A stretch of 64,000 bases of DNA from Pleomorphochaeta sp963678575 (GTDB lineage Bacteria > Spirochaetota > Spirochaetia > Sphaerochaetales > Sphaerochaetaceae). Under the pieces are notes generated by a model. It searched no databases. It saw only the letters and a program-made list of their open reading frames with translations, and was not told the origin of the DNA. Each line of letters opens with the position of its first letter. Position 1 is the first letter of the stretch. Made by a program: the position numbers and the translations under genes. Below are positions 43,827-52,547 of this stretch, piece by piece. The DNA lies in the NCBI GenBank assembly GCA_963678575.2, contig CAXXHV010000002.1, positions 558,001 to 622,000 on the forward strand. The letters are read 5' to 3'.

Positions 43827-45341
43827 ATTATTATATCTTTTATAATAACTATTATATAATTTTAGTTTATTTTCTATATAACTAAGTTTTTCTAAAGATT
43901 CCATTTGCCATGACCAATTGAAAGGTCCACAAGTGGAGGGTATGTTCATTCTACATTTATCATCTTTCTCTAATAAATCTTGCATTTGTGTGATAACTAT
44001 TCGTGCTTTACTTGAATATATTTCCCTGATAAATTGCCAAACAAAAGTTTTTTCAGTGCAATTAAATAATGAATTTAGTTGTTTTTTGTTTTGATTTGTT
44101 AAATTTTTATACCAACCTAAAATAGTTTGATTATCATGTGTTCCTGGGTAAGCAATAAAATTATCTTCATAATTTGGAGGTAAGTCTGGATTTGAAAAAT
44201 CTAAATTATTATCCTTATCCCAAGAATAACCAAAAATACCAATTTTCATGCCAGGAAATTTATTTTTATTTCTTAATTCTTCAACTTCTTTGGTCATGTA
44301 TCCTAAATCTTCAGCAATGATTGGTAAATCGCCTAACTCTTTTTTTATTGCATCAAATAAATGTTGTCCTGGTCCTTTTTCCCAAGTTCCATATCTAGCA
44401 GTTTTATGAGTAATAGGGATTTCCCAATATGATTCAAAACCTCTGAAATGGTCAATTCTAACAATATCATAAAGTTTAAATTGTTGTTTTATGCGAAGTA
44501 TCCACCATTTATAATTTTGTTTTTTATGGACATCCCAGTCATAAACAGGATTTCCCCACAATTGTCCATCTGAAGTAAAACTGTCTGGAGGACACCCTGA
44601 TACTTTATTATATTGACCTTTAGAATCTGTTTTAAATAGTTCTATATTTGCCCATGAATCTACACTATCGCCAGAAACAAAAATAGGTAGGTCTCCTATT
44701 ATTTTAATATTATTAGAATTTGCATATTCTTTTAATTTATACCACTGTTTAAAAAAAAGATATTGTAAAACTTTGTACCTATTTATTTCTTTAGACATTT
44801 TTTTTCTAACAGAATCTAAAGCTTTTTTATCTCTGTTTGCAATTCCTTTATCCCAAACACTATACCATCTAGCATCATAATAATAATCTACTAGAGCCAT
44901 AAAAATTGAATAATCCTCAATAAAAAAAGCATTTTCTTTTAAGAAGTTATTATATTGTTCAGTTTCCCTATTTTGGTCTAAAAAGTTATCAGCTGCTTTG
45001 AAAAGTATAGGTTTTTTATATTTCTCTACTATTTCAAAATCTATATAACCTGCATTAACTTTTGGAAAGTTAAATGTGTCTTCTTTCTTTAAATAACCAT
45101 CTTCAATTAATGAATCAATACTTAATAAATACTCGTTTCCAGCGAATGTGCTTCTAGAAGAATATGGAGAGTTTCCATATCCTGTTGGTCCTAATGGTAA
45201 TAACTGCCAAAGACCTACATCACTTCTTTTTAAAAAATCAATAAAGGCATAAGCTTGAGATCCAAAATCACCGATACCATATTTACTTGGAAGTGATGTG
45301 ATGTGTAAAAGAATTCCATTATTTCTATTTTTTAAACTCAT
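43824..45341 (-). CDS. malQ: 4-alpha-glucanotransferase (amylomaltase)
   Basis: GH77 enzyme that rearranges maltodextrins, releasing glucose. 505 residues. Motifs: ITSLPSKYGIGDFG and GLWQLLPLGPTGYGNSPY at the N-terminus, nucleophile region VRIDHFRGFESYW, acid region IIAEDLGYMT, and YPGTHDNQTILGW. AGGATA precedes the ATG. It follows the LacI gene by 10 nt on the same strand. Confidence 0.96.
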   Translation of the reverse strand: MSLKNRNNGILLHITSLPSKYGIGDFGSQAYAFIDFLKRSDVGLWQLLPLGPTGYGNSPYSSRSTFAGNEYLLSIDSLIEDGYLKKEDTFNFPKVNAGYIDFEIVEKYKKPILFKAADNFLDQNRETEQYNNFLKENAFFIEDYSIFMALVDYYYDARWYSVWDKGIANRDKKALDSVRKKMSKEINRYKVLQYLFFKQWYKLKEYANSNNIKIIGDLPIFVSGDSVDSWANIELFKTDSKGQYNKVSGCPPDSFTSDGQLWGNPVYDWDVHKKQNYKWWILRIKQQFKLYDIVRIDHFRGFESYWEIPITHKTARYGTWEKGPGQHLFDAIKKELGDLPIIAEDLGYMTKEVEELRNKNKFPGMKIGIFGYSWDKDNNLDFSNPDLPPNYEDNFIAYPGTHDNQTILGWYKNLTNQNKKQLNSLFNCTEKTFVWQFIREIYSSKARIVITQMQDLLEKDDKCRMNIPSTCGPFNWSWQMESLEKLSYIENKLKLYNSYYKRYNN

Positions 45342-45351
45342 AATAATTATC

Positions 45352-46392
45352 CTAATTTATGTCTTTTAAAGATTCTCTATCGATAAATTCATGTGGTAGT
45401 ATTTTATGTAAAGTATCAATTGTATTTCCTTCGATAAGTTCAAATAAAGTTTTTGCTGCAATCTCGCCTTTTTCAACAGAGGCTTGCATTATTGTCGATA
45501 AAGGTGGAGTAACTATACTCGCTGTTTGAATATTATCAAAACCAACTACAGAAAAATCATCAGGGATCTCAAATGAATTTTGTTTTAAATAAGTAATACA
45601 TCCAATAGCAATAACATCACTCATACAAACTATACAAGTAGTGTTATTATTATCTTTTACAATATTTGCAGCTACATTCATTCCTGCTTCTAAAGAACAC
45701 TCTTTCTTATAAATGAAAATATTTCTATCATTTATTGATAAATTATATTCACTAAGAGCTGTTTCAAAACCAGCCATTCTAATTTGAGTTGTGCTTTCAA
45801 ATTTACTTGATTTTTCAAAAGTATTTTCCTTTAAAGCAACGATTGATATATTTCTATGGCCTCTTTTTAAAACTTCTTTCATTAAATCATAAGAAGCTTT
45901 TTTGTCATCAATATTAATTGATGGCATATTTACCCCAGGATGACCATCAATAGTAACAAATGGAATAAACATTCTTTTAAGAGATTTAACAACCTCCATT
46001 TTAACATTAATACCCATTGCAATAAGTCCATCAACTGATACTTTATAGACAGCCTCATTCATGCTTCCATTAAAAGGGGGTATTAACGTCAAAGTATAAT
46101 CTTTCATATTACAAATGTTTCCTATTCCTTGGAGCACTTGAGTAATGTAAGGATTACTTAAAGTCCCTTCAAAATGTTGAGGCAAAAGAAATCCTATTGT
46201 TTGTTTTCTTTTTAAACTAAAATTTCTACCAGCAGGGTTTGGTATATAATCTAATTCTTGAGCCTTTTGCATGATTAAATCATATGTAGCTCTACCAATT
46301 TTTTCTGGATTGTTGAAAGCAAAAGAAATAGTAGTTTTTGAAACATTACATGCTTTTGCAAGATCTATAATAGTTGTTCTCTTTTGTCCCAT
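45352..46392 (-). CDS. LacI-family transcriptional regulator of maltodextrin genes
   Basis: 346 residues from ATG 46392, which has GAGGAAC 6 nt upstream; an in-frame TTG 12 nt earlier overlaps that SD. Helix-turn-helix IIDLAKACNVSKTTISFAFN (5-24) and hinge NPAGRNFSLKRKQTIGFLLP, then a periplasmic-binding-like sugar domain. It sits with malQ and opposite a GH13 enzyme, with palindromic AAACCGGTTT sites nearby; control of these genes is inferred. Confidence 0.93.
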   Translation of the reverse strand: MGQKRTTIIDLAKACNVSKTTISFAFNNPEKIGRATYDLIMQKAQELDYIPNPAGRNFSLKRKQTIGFLLPQHFEGTLSNPYITQVLQGIGNICNMKDYTLTLIPPFNGSMNEAVYKVSVDGLIAMGINVKMEVVKSLKRMFIPFVTIDGHPGVNMPSINIDDKKASYDLMKEVLKRGHRNISIVALKENTFEKSSKFESTTQIRMAGFETALSEYNLSINDRNIFIYKKECSLEAGMNVAANIVKDNNNTTCIVCMSDVIAIGCITYLKQNSFEIPDDFSVVGFDNIQTASIVTPPLSTIMQASVEKGEIAAKTLFELIEGNTIDTLHKILPHEFIDRESLKDIN

Positions 46393-46447
46393 TTTGTTCC
46401 TCAATATATAATTAAAATAAATAATACATTTGTATTTTTTTATTATA

Positions 46448-46492
46448 TTATCCTTTTAGTGCTCCCGCAATAATTCTACTAATAATAACTCT
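46448..46492 (-). pseudogene. Remnant of a sugar ABC permease C-terminus (MalG-like)
   Basis: Minus strand encodes RVIISRIIAGALKG then a stop at 46448-46450. Sugar ABC permeases of the MalG type commonly end in a very similar G..AGAVKG tail. Upstream in this frame are immediate stop codons, so only the last 14 residues remain. Confidence 0.6.
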
Positions 46493-46567
46493 TTACTATA
46501 CTAAATAAAGTATTATATGAATATACAAAAGCTTAAAAACTGAATTTTATTAATTTTTGTATCATGT

Positions 46568-46862
46568 TTACAAACCAGCAAAAATATCAGTATTAAAAGG
46601 AAGTACAGAAGGCTTTTTTTTACCATTTTGCTTTTCAAGGTTTGAGTATGTTTTATCGGTTTGCTTGTTACAATTTGTAATTCAAGACTAGTTTCTTTTT
46701 CGAAAGTAGGTGCTATATCATTTGTTTACATTTTGGTAACTTCAGGTTTGAAATTTGAGAAACAAACTTCATTAATCACATTTGTTTTATTTTCATCATT
46801 GGTTAAAATAGAAGTACTAATGTTAAAACAGTAGTAAGTAATAATAATTTTTTTCTTTGATT
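46568..46862 (-). pseudogene. Decayed sugar-binding protein gene (MalE-like)
   Basis: Reading the minus strand across frames gives a signal-peptide-like KKK then LLLLTTVLTLVLLF, then FKPEVTKM-stop-TNDIAPTFEKET, then LELQIVTSKP and QTLKSK, and after a frameshift NGKKKPSVLPFNTDIFAGL and a stop. These are fragments in the right order of a family 1 sugar-binding protein N-terminus. There is no ATG, at least two frameshifts and an internal stop. The C-terminal two thirds, the MalF-type gene and most of the MalG-type gene are missing. Confidence 0.7.
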
Positions 46863-46921
46863 CTTTCCTTTTTTTAATTTGAATTTAAAATGCATTAATG
46901 CATTTCATTACTGACTTAGAC

Positions 46922-46947
46922 TAAACCGCTTTTGTAAACCGGTAAAC
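46922..46947. promoter_or_regulatory. Two LacI-type operator half-conserved sites
   Basis: TAAACCGCTTTT (46922-46933) and TAAACCGGTAAA (46935-46946) each match TAAACCGGTTTA at 10 of 12 positions. They lie just upstream of the decayed binding-protein gene on the minus strand. Confidence 0.55.
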
Positions 46948-47022
46948 TAAAAATACAATAAAAATTGAAATTTAGCTTTAAATAATAAAAAAACTTAATT
47001 ATACTTAATTTTTATTAAGTAT

Positions 47023-47034
47023 AAAACCGGTTTA
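47023..47034. promoter_or_regulatory. LacI-type operator before the GH13 gene
   Basis: AAAACCGGTTTA contains the perfect 10-bp palindrome AAACCGGTTT with the central CpG typical of LacI-family operators. It is about 100 nt upstream of the GH13 start. Confidence 0.6.
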
Positions 47035-47135
47035 CTAAATTAATTGTTGATGAAAATATGTTTTTTAAGGAAATTTATTGCTTTTTTTTTTAAAACTTGT
47101 GAAAGTGAATATATAAATATTAAGAAAGGTGTTTT

Positions 47136-48989
47136 ATGAATTTGTTAAAAAATAATTTTGATTTTTCAGTTAGTAAGACTTATGTAAGTCCTTTATATCC
47201 AAAAAAAGCAGATGTATTAAATATTTCAGTTTTATCAATTATAGACGTGTCTTATATAAGATTAAATTATAAAAAAAATGGGAATTGGGAAAGTTTAAAT
47301 TTGTTTGAAGAGAAAAAGGTAAATACTTATTTCTCTTATTTTACTAATGAGCTTACAATTGAGGAAGATATGCTTTTTTACTTTACTATTATGAAAGATA
47401 ATTCATTTTATTATTATAGTAAACTTGGCTCTACTGTAGCAATTGTTAATGATATTGATGCTTTTGAGATTAAAGTAAATCTTGATGTTCCTGCTTGGGT
47501 TAGTAATTCAACTTGTTATCAAATATTCCCTGACAGATTTAAAAATGGTAATCAAAAAATTGGAGTTAAAACAGATGAATATAATTTTGATGGATCATTT
47601 ACAAAAGAAATGGATTTTAATTCAAAACCTTTAGATTTTGAGCATGGAAAATGTTTAGATTTTTATAATGGGGATTTAAAAGGAATTGAAGATTCTCTAG
47701 ATTATTTAAAAAATCTTGGTATTTCTTGTATTTATTTGAATCCTATTGGTGTCTCAAAAACAACGCACAGATATGACTGTTGTGATTTTTTCCATGTTGA
47801 TCCAAAATTAGGTGGAGATCAAGCCTTAATTTCTTTAATAGATCATGCTCATAAAAAAGAAATTAAAGTAATAGTAGATATTTCAATTAATCATACAGGC
47901 ATAGAACATCCTTGGTTTATCAAAGCTTTAAATGACAAAAATTCAAATGAGGCAAAATATTACTATATTGATAAAAATAATGAAATAGCATTTTGGCAAG
48001 GTGTTAAAACTCTTCCTCAATTAAATTATAACAATCAAGAGCTTAGAAATATTATGTATAGAGATACTAATTCAGTTATAAAGAAATTTCTAAAAGAACC
48101 TTTTAATCAAGATGGGTGGAGATTTGATGTTGCTGATGAAGTTGGAAGAAAAGACAGAGATCAATTAAATGATGAAATCTGGCGAGAAGTTAGACAAAGT
48201 ATAAAGGATGAAAACCCGGCTGCTTATATATTAGCTGAAAGTTGGATTGATGGTGCTTCCCATTTAAAAGGTGATCAATGGGATGGAGTTATGAATTACG
48301 TTGGATGTGGAAGACCCATTAGACGATGGATGGGCGAAGAAGATAGATTTACTTGTGAAGGTTGGGGACACTCTCCAAGAAAAGTAAATGAATATGATGC
48401 AGAGGATTTATCAATTGCTTTAAAATCACAATTATCTTCAATTGGTCATCAGATGGCACAATTTCAATTTAATTTAATTGATTCACATGATACTCCTAGA
48501 CTTCATAATAATAAAGAAGTATTTAATTTGAATAAATATATTGGTTCAATTATGTTAATGTATACTTTGCCTGGTATGCCTAGTATTTATTATGGTGATG
48601 AAATTGCAATTGAAGGAGAAATGGGTTCTGTTGAAATGAGTAGATATCCTATGCAATGGGATAGTGAAAAATGGAATAAAACATTTTTTAATTTATATAA
48701 AACTTTAGGAAATTTGAGAGAAGAATATAAGGAAGTATTTTATCTAGGTTCGTATAGAATTTTAAATCTTGATAAAAATGTTTTTACATTAATTAGATAT
48801 AATAAAGATAAAGTTATTTTTACAATTCTAAACAAAAGTAAAGAAAAAGTTCAAATAAATATAGATATTCCTTATTTATTATTATCTTCAATTGATCAAA
48901 TATATTTTGATGTTAAAATAGAAAATAAAACTGTTTATCTTAATTGTGAAGAAAATGCAATTTTTGTATATAATCGAATTAATTCATAA
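47136..48989 (+). CDS. GH13 alpha-glycosidase (cyclomaltodextrinase/neopullulanase type)
   Basis: 617 residues, no signal peptide, so cytoplasmic. An N-terminal beta domain (1-120) precedes the barrel. Region motifs: YQIFPDRFKNGN, DISINHTG, nucleophile Asp in DGWRFDVADEVG, acid Glu in YILAESW, and transition-state Asp in LIDSHDTPRL; a C-terminal beta domain closes the protein. It likely hydrolyses maltodextrins or cyclodextrins, feeding MalQ. A LacI operator lies upstream. Confidence 0.93.
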   Translation: MNLLKNNFDFSVSKTYVSPLYPKKADVLNISVLSIIDVSYIRLNYKKNGNWESLNLFEEKKVNTYFSYFTNELTIEEDMLFYFTIMKDNSFYYYSKLGSTVAIVNDIDAFEIKVNLDVPAWVSNSTCYQIFPDRFKNGNQKIGVKTDEYNFDGSFTKEMDFNSKPLDFEHGKCLDFYNGDLKGIEDSLDYLKNLGISCIYLNPIGVSKTTHRYDCCDFFHVDPKLGGDQALISLIDHAHKKEIKVIVDISINHTGIEHPWFIKALNDKNSNEAKYYYIDKNNEIAFWQGVKTLPQLNYNNQELRNIMYRDTNSVIKKFLKEPFNQDGWRFDVADEVGRKDRDQLNDEIWREVRQSIKDENPAAYILAESWIDGASHLKGDQWDGVMNYVGCGRPIRRWMGEEDRFTCEGWGHSPRKVNEYDAEDLSIALKSQLSSIGHQMAQFQFNLIDSHDTPRLHNNKEVFNLNKYIGSIMLMYTLPGMPSIYYGDEIAIEGEMGSVEMSRYPMQWDSEKWNKTFFNLYKTLGNLREEYKEVFYLGSYRILNLDKNVFTLIRYNKDKVIFTILNKSKEKVQINIDIPYLLLSSIDQIYFDVKIENKTVYLNCEENAIFVYNRINS

Positions 48990-49007
48990 ATAGAAAAAAA
49001 TAAAAAC

Positions 49008-49098
49008 TGCAACTTAATAATCAAATTTATGTATTACAAAAAAAATAATAAAAAAAATTAGTAAAATAAAATTGTTAAGTTGCAATTTATTTTGTTTT
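49008..49098 (+). terminator. Long-loop inverted repeat between GH13 and guaB
   Basis: TGCAACTTAA (49008-49017) pairs perfectly with TTAAGTTGCA (49075-49084) across a 57-nt AT-rich loop and is followed by a T-rich tail. It may be a terminator or an attenuator in the guaB leader. Confidence 0.45.
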
Positions 49099-49136
49099 AG
49101 GGCATTATAAATTGTCAAAAAGCAGGAGTTTTTATT

Positions 49137-50639
49137 ATGGCATTCTTTTTTGACGAACCGTCTCGGACTTTTTCTGAGTATTTATTAGTTCCCGGATATT
49201 CTAGTGAGCAATGTATTGTAAATAACGTAAAATTAAATACCCCATTAGTTAAATTTAAAAAGGGAGAAACTAGTGCATTAACATTAAATATTCCTTTAGT
49301 TAGTGCAATAATGCAAAGTGTAAGTGGAGAAAAAATGGCAATTGCCTTAGCAAGAGAAGGTGGTTGTTCTTTTATTTATGGTTCTCAAACTATCGAAAAT
49401 CAAGCTGAAATGGTTAAAAAGGTAAAATCCTTTAAAGCGGGATTTGTTCCCTCTGATTCTAATTTAAGTTCTGAAGATACACTAAGTGATATCATTGAAT
49501 TAAAAAAGCAAAGTGGTCATTCAACTGTTGCAATTACAGAAGATGGAAGTCAAAATGGTAAATTACTTGGAGTTGTTACTTCAAGAGATTACAGAATTTC
49601 TAGAATGAAAACTGATACTAAAATAAAAGAATTTATGACTCCTTTTGAAAAATTAATATATGCTAAAGAAGGTGTTTCGCTTTCTGAAGCAAATGATATT
49701 TTATGGGATAATAAGTTAAATGCTCTTCCAATTATTGATGATAACCAAAGATTGAAATTCTTTGTATTTAGAAAGGATTATGATACTCACAAAGATAACC
49801 CTAATGAACTATTAGATAGTAATAAAAGTTATATTGTTGGAGCTGGAATAAATACTAGAGATTATCAAGAGAGAATACCTGCATTAATTAACGCTGGATG
49901 TGATGTTTTATGCATTGATAGTTCAGAGGGTTTTTCTCAATGGCAAAAAAACACAATTTCTTATGTAAGAGAAACCTATGGTGATGATGTAAAGATAGGT
50001 GCTGGAAATGTAGTTGATCGTGAAGGTTTTAGATTTTTAGCTGATGCTGGTGCAGATTTTATTAAAGTTGGTATTGGTGGAGGATCCATTTGTATTACTC
50101 GAGAAACTAAAGGTATTGGAAGAGGTCAAGCTACAGCTATGATTGAAGTTGCTAAAGCTAGAGATGAATACTTCCAAGAAAAAGGAGTTTATATTCCAAT
50201 TTGTTCAGATGGTGGTATTGTTCATGATTACCATATGACTTTAGCTTTAGCAATGGGAGCTGATTTTATAATGCTTGGAAGATACTTTGCAAGATTTGAT
50301 GAAAGCCCAACTCAAAGAGTAAATGTTAATGGTTCTTATATGAAAGAATATTGGGGTGAGGGTAGTGCTAGGGCTAGAAACTGGCAAAGATATGATTTAG
50401 GTGGAGATAAAAAGTTGTCCTTTGTGGAAGGAGTTGATTCTTATGTACCATATGCTGGTAGTCTTCATAATAATGTTCTCCAATCATTAAATAAAGTAAA
50501 AAGTACTATGTGTAATTGTGGTGCATTGAATCTAAATGAATTAAAAGCTAAGGCAAAATTAACCTTAGTCTCTTCTACTTCTATTGTTGAAGGTGGGGCA
50601 CATGATGTTTTGCTTAAAGAAAGTAGAAATAAAAATTAA
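49137..50639 (+). CDS. guaB: Inosine-5'-monophosphate dehydrogenase
   Basis: Oxidises IMP to XMP, committing to GMP. 500 residues. Two CBS domains (about 100-220) interrupt the barrel; the catalytic Cys is in GIGGGSICITRE, and CIDSSEGFSQWQ, CSDGGIVHDYH and the flap ARARNW are present. AGCAGGAG precedes the ATG. It links to the adenine-to-hypoxanthine route at 10.5-14 kb. Confidence 0.95.
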   Translation: MAFFFDEPSRTFSEYLLVPGYSSEQCIVNNVKLNTPLVKFKKGETSALTLNIPLVSAIMQSVSGEKMAIALAREGGCSFIYGSQTIENQAEMVKKVKSFKAGFVPSDSNLSSEDTLSDIIELKKQSGHSTVAITEDGSQNGKLLGVVTSRDYRISRMKTDTKIKEFMTPFEKLIYAKEGVSLSEANDILWDNKLNALPIIDDNQRLKFFVFRKDYDTHKDNPNELLDSNKSYIVGAGINTRDYQERIPALINAGCDVLCIDSSEGFSQWQKNTISYVRETYGDDVKIGAGNVVDREGFRFLADAGADFIKVGIGGGSICITRETKGIGRGQATAMIEVAKARDEYFQEKGVYIPICSDGGIVHDYHMTLALAMGADFIMLGRYFARFDESPTQRVNVNGSYMKEYWGEGSARARNWQRYDLGGDKKLSFVEGVDSYVPYAGSLHNNVLQSLNKVKSTMCNCGALNLNELKAKAKLTLVSSTSIVEGGAHDVLLKESRNKN

Positions 50640-50722
50640 ATAGAAATACTGTAAAAATAATATTTAAATTATTATATGATTGTATAAAAGTTATATAATA
50701 ACTAAATGAATATTAAATAGAA

Positions 50723-50758
50723 ACAAGATATCTTTTAACTTAAAGATATCTTGTCTTT
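50723..50758. terminator. Bidirectional terminator after guaB
   Basis: A 12-bp stem ACAAGATATCTT/AAGATATCTTGT (50723-50754) lies between convergent genes. Confidence 0.82.
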
Positions 50759-50772
50759 ATATTTTGACTAAA

Positions 50773-51987
50773 TTAATTACAATTCAATTTTTCACTTAAA
50801 TTTTTCAAAAATAAACCAACATCACTTACAATACCAATTGCTTGTCCTGTTCCTCTATCTGATAATTTTGTAACAACAGCAGGGTTAATATCTACACAAA
50901 TGGTTTTTACAGATGATGGGGTCATATTTCCTGTGCCTATGCTATGAAGCATTGTTGAAAGCATTAATATCATATCAGCATCTTTAATAATATTAGCATA
51001 TTGAGCTTGAGCTTCAATCATATCATTTATGGTTTCTGGTAGAGGTCCATCGTCTCTAATAGATCCTGCTAAACAATATGGAATCTTTTTTTTGATTATT
51101 TCATACATAAGTCCATCTTTTAAAATTCCATTTTTAATTGCATTTTTAATGGATCCTTGACCATAGATAATATTAATTGCTTTCATATGGTGATTATGCC
51201 CGTGTTCAGTTACTTTACCACTTTGAATATCAACTCCTAGAGTAGTACCTAAAAAGCGAGATTCTAAATCATGAACAGCTATAGCATTTCCACCTAAAAA
51301 TCCATCGATATACCCATTTCTAATCAGAGACGCTAAATAATCTGCGCCGCCAGTATGAATTACTACTGGCCCAGCTACAACAACAACCTTACCATTTCTT
51401 CTCTTTATTTCTTGAATTTCATTTACTATTTTAGCTACAGCGGTTTCACCTCTTCTTTCAGAGGAAACTTCATTTGACATAAAAGAAAAGCCCTTTGTAT
51501 TAGATTCAATTTGAGGAGGAAAAACTCTAACACTTTCTCCCTCAACAAGAATTTGATCACCTTTTTTTATATCTCTTAATTTTAGACATCTTAAAATTCC
51601 AGAGTTTTCTTTTTTTATGACTGCATCCATTCTTTGATCAAGTACGTCATTCCATTTATTATTAAAAAAAACTTCTGTTCTATGATTTGTTGTTGAGTAG
51701 AAATTTTGTGGAGCATGCTTATCTTTATCAGCTATAACAAAAGTAGCATTTTCTTCATTTAGTGTAAAAACACCTAATGGTGATATTTTTTTTAGAATAT
51801 TATCTAACTCTTGATCTGTTTGAGCAGAAATTGAAAATTTTACTATAGATTGTTCATCTTGTTTTTTGCCAATTTCAATATCTTCAACAGAATAATCTAA
51901 TCCTTCTTCTAATATTGTGTTAACAATTTTTGAGAAAAGCCCAGAATCAATTAAGTGACCTTTAGCTTGATAAGTATTTTTCTTCAT
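50773..51987 (-). CDS. TIGR00300 family (LOR/SDH-domain) protein, possible ornithine cyclodeaminase
   Basis: 404 residues. The N-terminal LOR/SDH domain (about 1-110: KGHLIDSGLFSKIVNTILEE, GVFTLNEENATF) is joined to a Rossmann-type part with VAGPVVIHTGGADYLASLI, GFLGGNAIAVHDLE and LAGSIRDDGPLPE. Members of this family include an archaeal ornithine cyclodeaminase and the C-terminal part of cyanobacterial arginine enzymes; activity here is inferred. No SD; TAATAT ends 6 nt before the ATG. Confidence 0.85.
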   Translation of the reverse strand: MKKNTYQAKGHLIDSGLFSKIVNTILEEGLDYSVEDIEIGKKQDEQSIVKFSISAQTDQELDNILKKISPLGVFTLNEENATFVIADKDKHAPQNFYSTTNHRTEVFFNNKWNDVLDQRMDAVIKKENSGILRCLKLRDIKKGDQILVEGESVRVFPPQIESNTKGFSFMSNEVSSERRGETAVAKIVNEIQEIKRRNGKVVVVAGPVVIHTGGADYLASLIRNGYIDGFLGGNAIAVHDLESRFLGTTLGVDIQSGKVTEHGHNHHMKAINIIYGQGSIKNAIKNGILKDGLMYEIIKKKIPYCLAGSIRDDGPLPETINDMIEAQAQYANIIKDADMILMLSTMLHSIGTGNMTPSSVKTICVDINPAVVTKLSDRGTGQAIGIVSDVGLFLKNLSEKLNCN

Positions 51988-52023
51988 AAAAATATATTAC
52001 AATATAAATTTAATAAAAAAAAG

Positions 52024-52056
52024 AAAATAAAAAAGATTCTCTGAAAAGAGAATCTT
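52024..52056 (-). terminator. Terminator of the first tRNA-Val unit
   Basis: Stem AAGATTCTCT/AGAGAATCTT (52033-52056), followed on the minus strand by a T-rich tail. Confidence 0.85.
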
Positions 52057-52062
52057 AATAAG

Positions 52063-52134
52063 TGAGCGGAGAGGGATTTGAACCCCCGACCAGTTGCGTG
52101 TAAGGCAACCGCTCTCCCACTGAGCTATCCGCCC
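52063..52134 (-). tRNA. tRNA-Val (anticodon UAC), copy 1
   Basis: Minus-strand cloverleaf: acceptor GGGCGGA/TCCGCTC, anticodon stem GTTGC/GCAAC with loop CTTACAC, T-loop TTCAAAT. Discriminator A; CCA is not encoded. Identical in sequence to the copy at 52285. Confidence 0.94.
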
Positions 52135-52147
52135 GAATACGTTATGG

Positions 52148-52176
52148 ACAATATCACTTTGCTATTTTTATGTCAA
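52148..52176 (-). promoter_or_regulatory. Promoter of tRNA-Val copy 1
   Basis: Minus strand: TTGACA (52176-52171), 17 nt, TATTGT (52153-52148). Confidence 0.72.
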
Positions 52177-52243
52177 CTACTTTTTTCATTATATTTTAAA
52201 AATCTCTTATTGAAATAAAAAAAAGAAAATTCTTAAATTTATT

Positions 52244-52279
52244 AATAATAAAAAAAGATTCTCTAAAAAAGAGAATCTT
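52244..52279 (-). terminator. Terminator of the second tRNA-Val unit
   Basis: Stem AAGATTCTCT/AGAGAATCTT (52255-52279) with a 5-nt loop, followed on the minus strand by T-rich sequence. Confidence 0.82.
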
Positions 52280-52284
52280 AATAG

Positions 52285-52356
52285 TGAGCGGAGAGGGATT
52301 TGAACCCCCGACCAGTTGCGTGTAAGGCAACCGCTCTCCCACTGAGCTATCCGCCC
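52285..52356 (-). tRNA. tRNA-Val (anticodon UAC), copy 2
   Basis: Same 72-nt sequence and structure as the copy at 52063-52134, with its own promoter and terminator. Confidence 0.94.
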
Positions 52357-52369
52357 GAGTACGTTATGG

Positions 52370-52399
52370 AATATATCAAAGATAACTGAACTTAGTCAA
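52370..52399 (-). promoter_or_regulatory. Promoter of tRNA-Val copy 2
   Basis: Minus strand: TTGACT (52399-52394), 18 nt, TATATT (52375-52370). The boxes differ from those of copy 1, showing the duplication stopped near the tRNA 5' flank. Confidence 0.68.
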
Positions 52400-52499
52400 C
52401 ATAAAATATAAAAAAAAATATTTTTTATGAATAATAATGGGATGAATTAATATTATTTATATTATATATTTCATTTAGTGAGTTTTTTTATTATTAGAA

Positions 52500-52528
52500 T
52501 TGACAATATTATACAAAAAATAGAAAAT
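52500..52528 (+). promoter_or_regulatory. Candidate promoter of the dpp operon
   Basis: TTGACA (52500-52505) with TAGAAA after 15 nt or GAAAAT (52523-52528) after 17 nt. AAGGGG precedes the first ATG. Confidence 0.5.
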
Positions 52529-52547
52529 ATGTGTAAGGGGTGCTCCA

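Larger units (their letters stand above)
46393..47135. other. Intergenic region with transporter remnants and LacI operators
   Basis: 743 bp between lacI and the GH13 gene. It holds the two pseudogene fragments listed separately, the operator-like sites at 46922-46947 and 47023-47034, and the GAAAGGTG ribosome site of the GH13 gene. Nothing else recognisable. Confidence 0.7.
52029..52370 (-). repeat. Direct duplication of a 120-bp tRNA-Val unit
   Basis: Segments 52029-52148 and 52251-52370 are nearly identical, covering terminator hairpin, tRNA and about 14 nt of 5' flank. They are separated by 102 bp of unrelated AT-rich sequence carrying the promoter of copy 1. Confidence 0.9.

Noticed and set aside
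52029..52370. CRISPR-like repeat pair
   Set aside because: The repeats are 120 bp, only two, and contain tRNA-Val genes.
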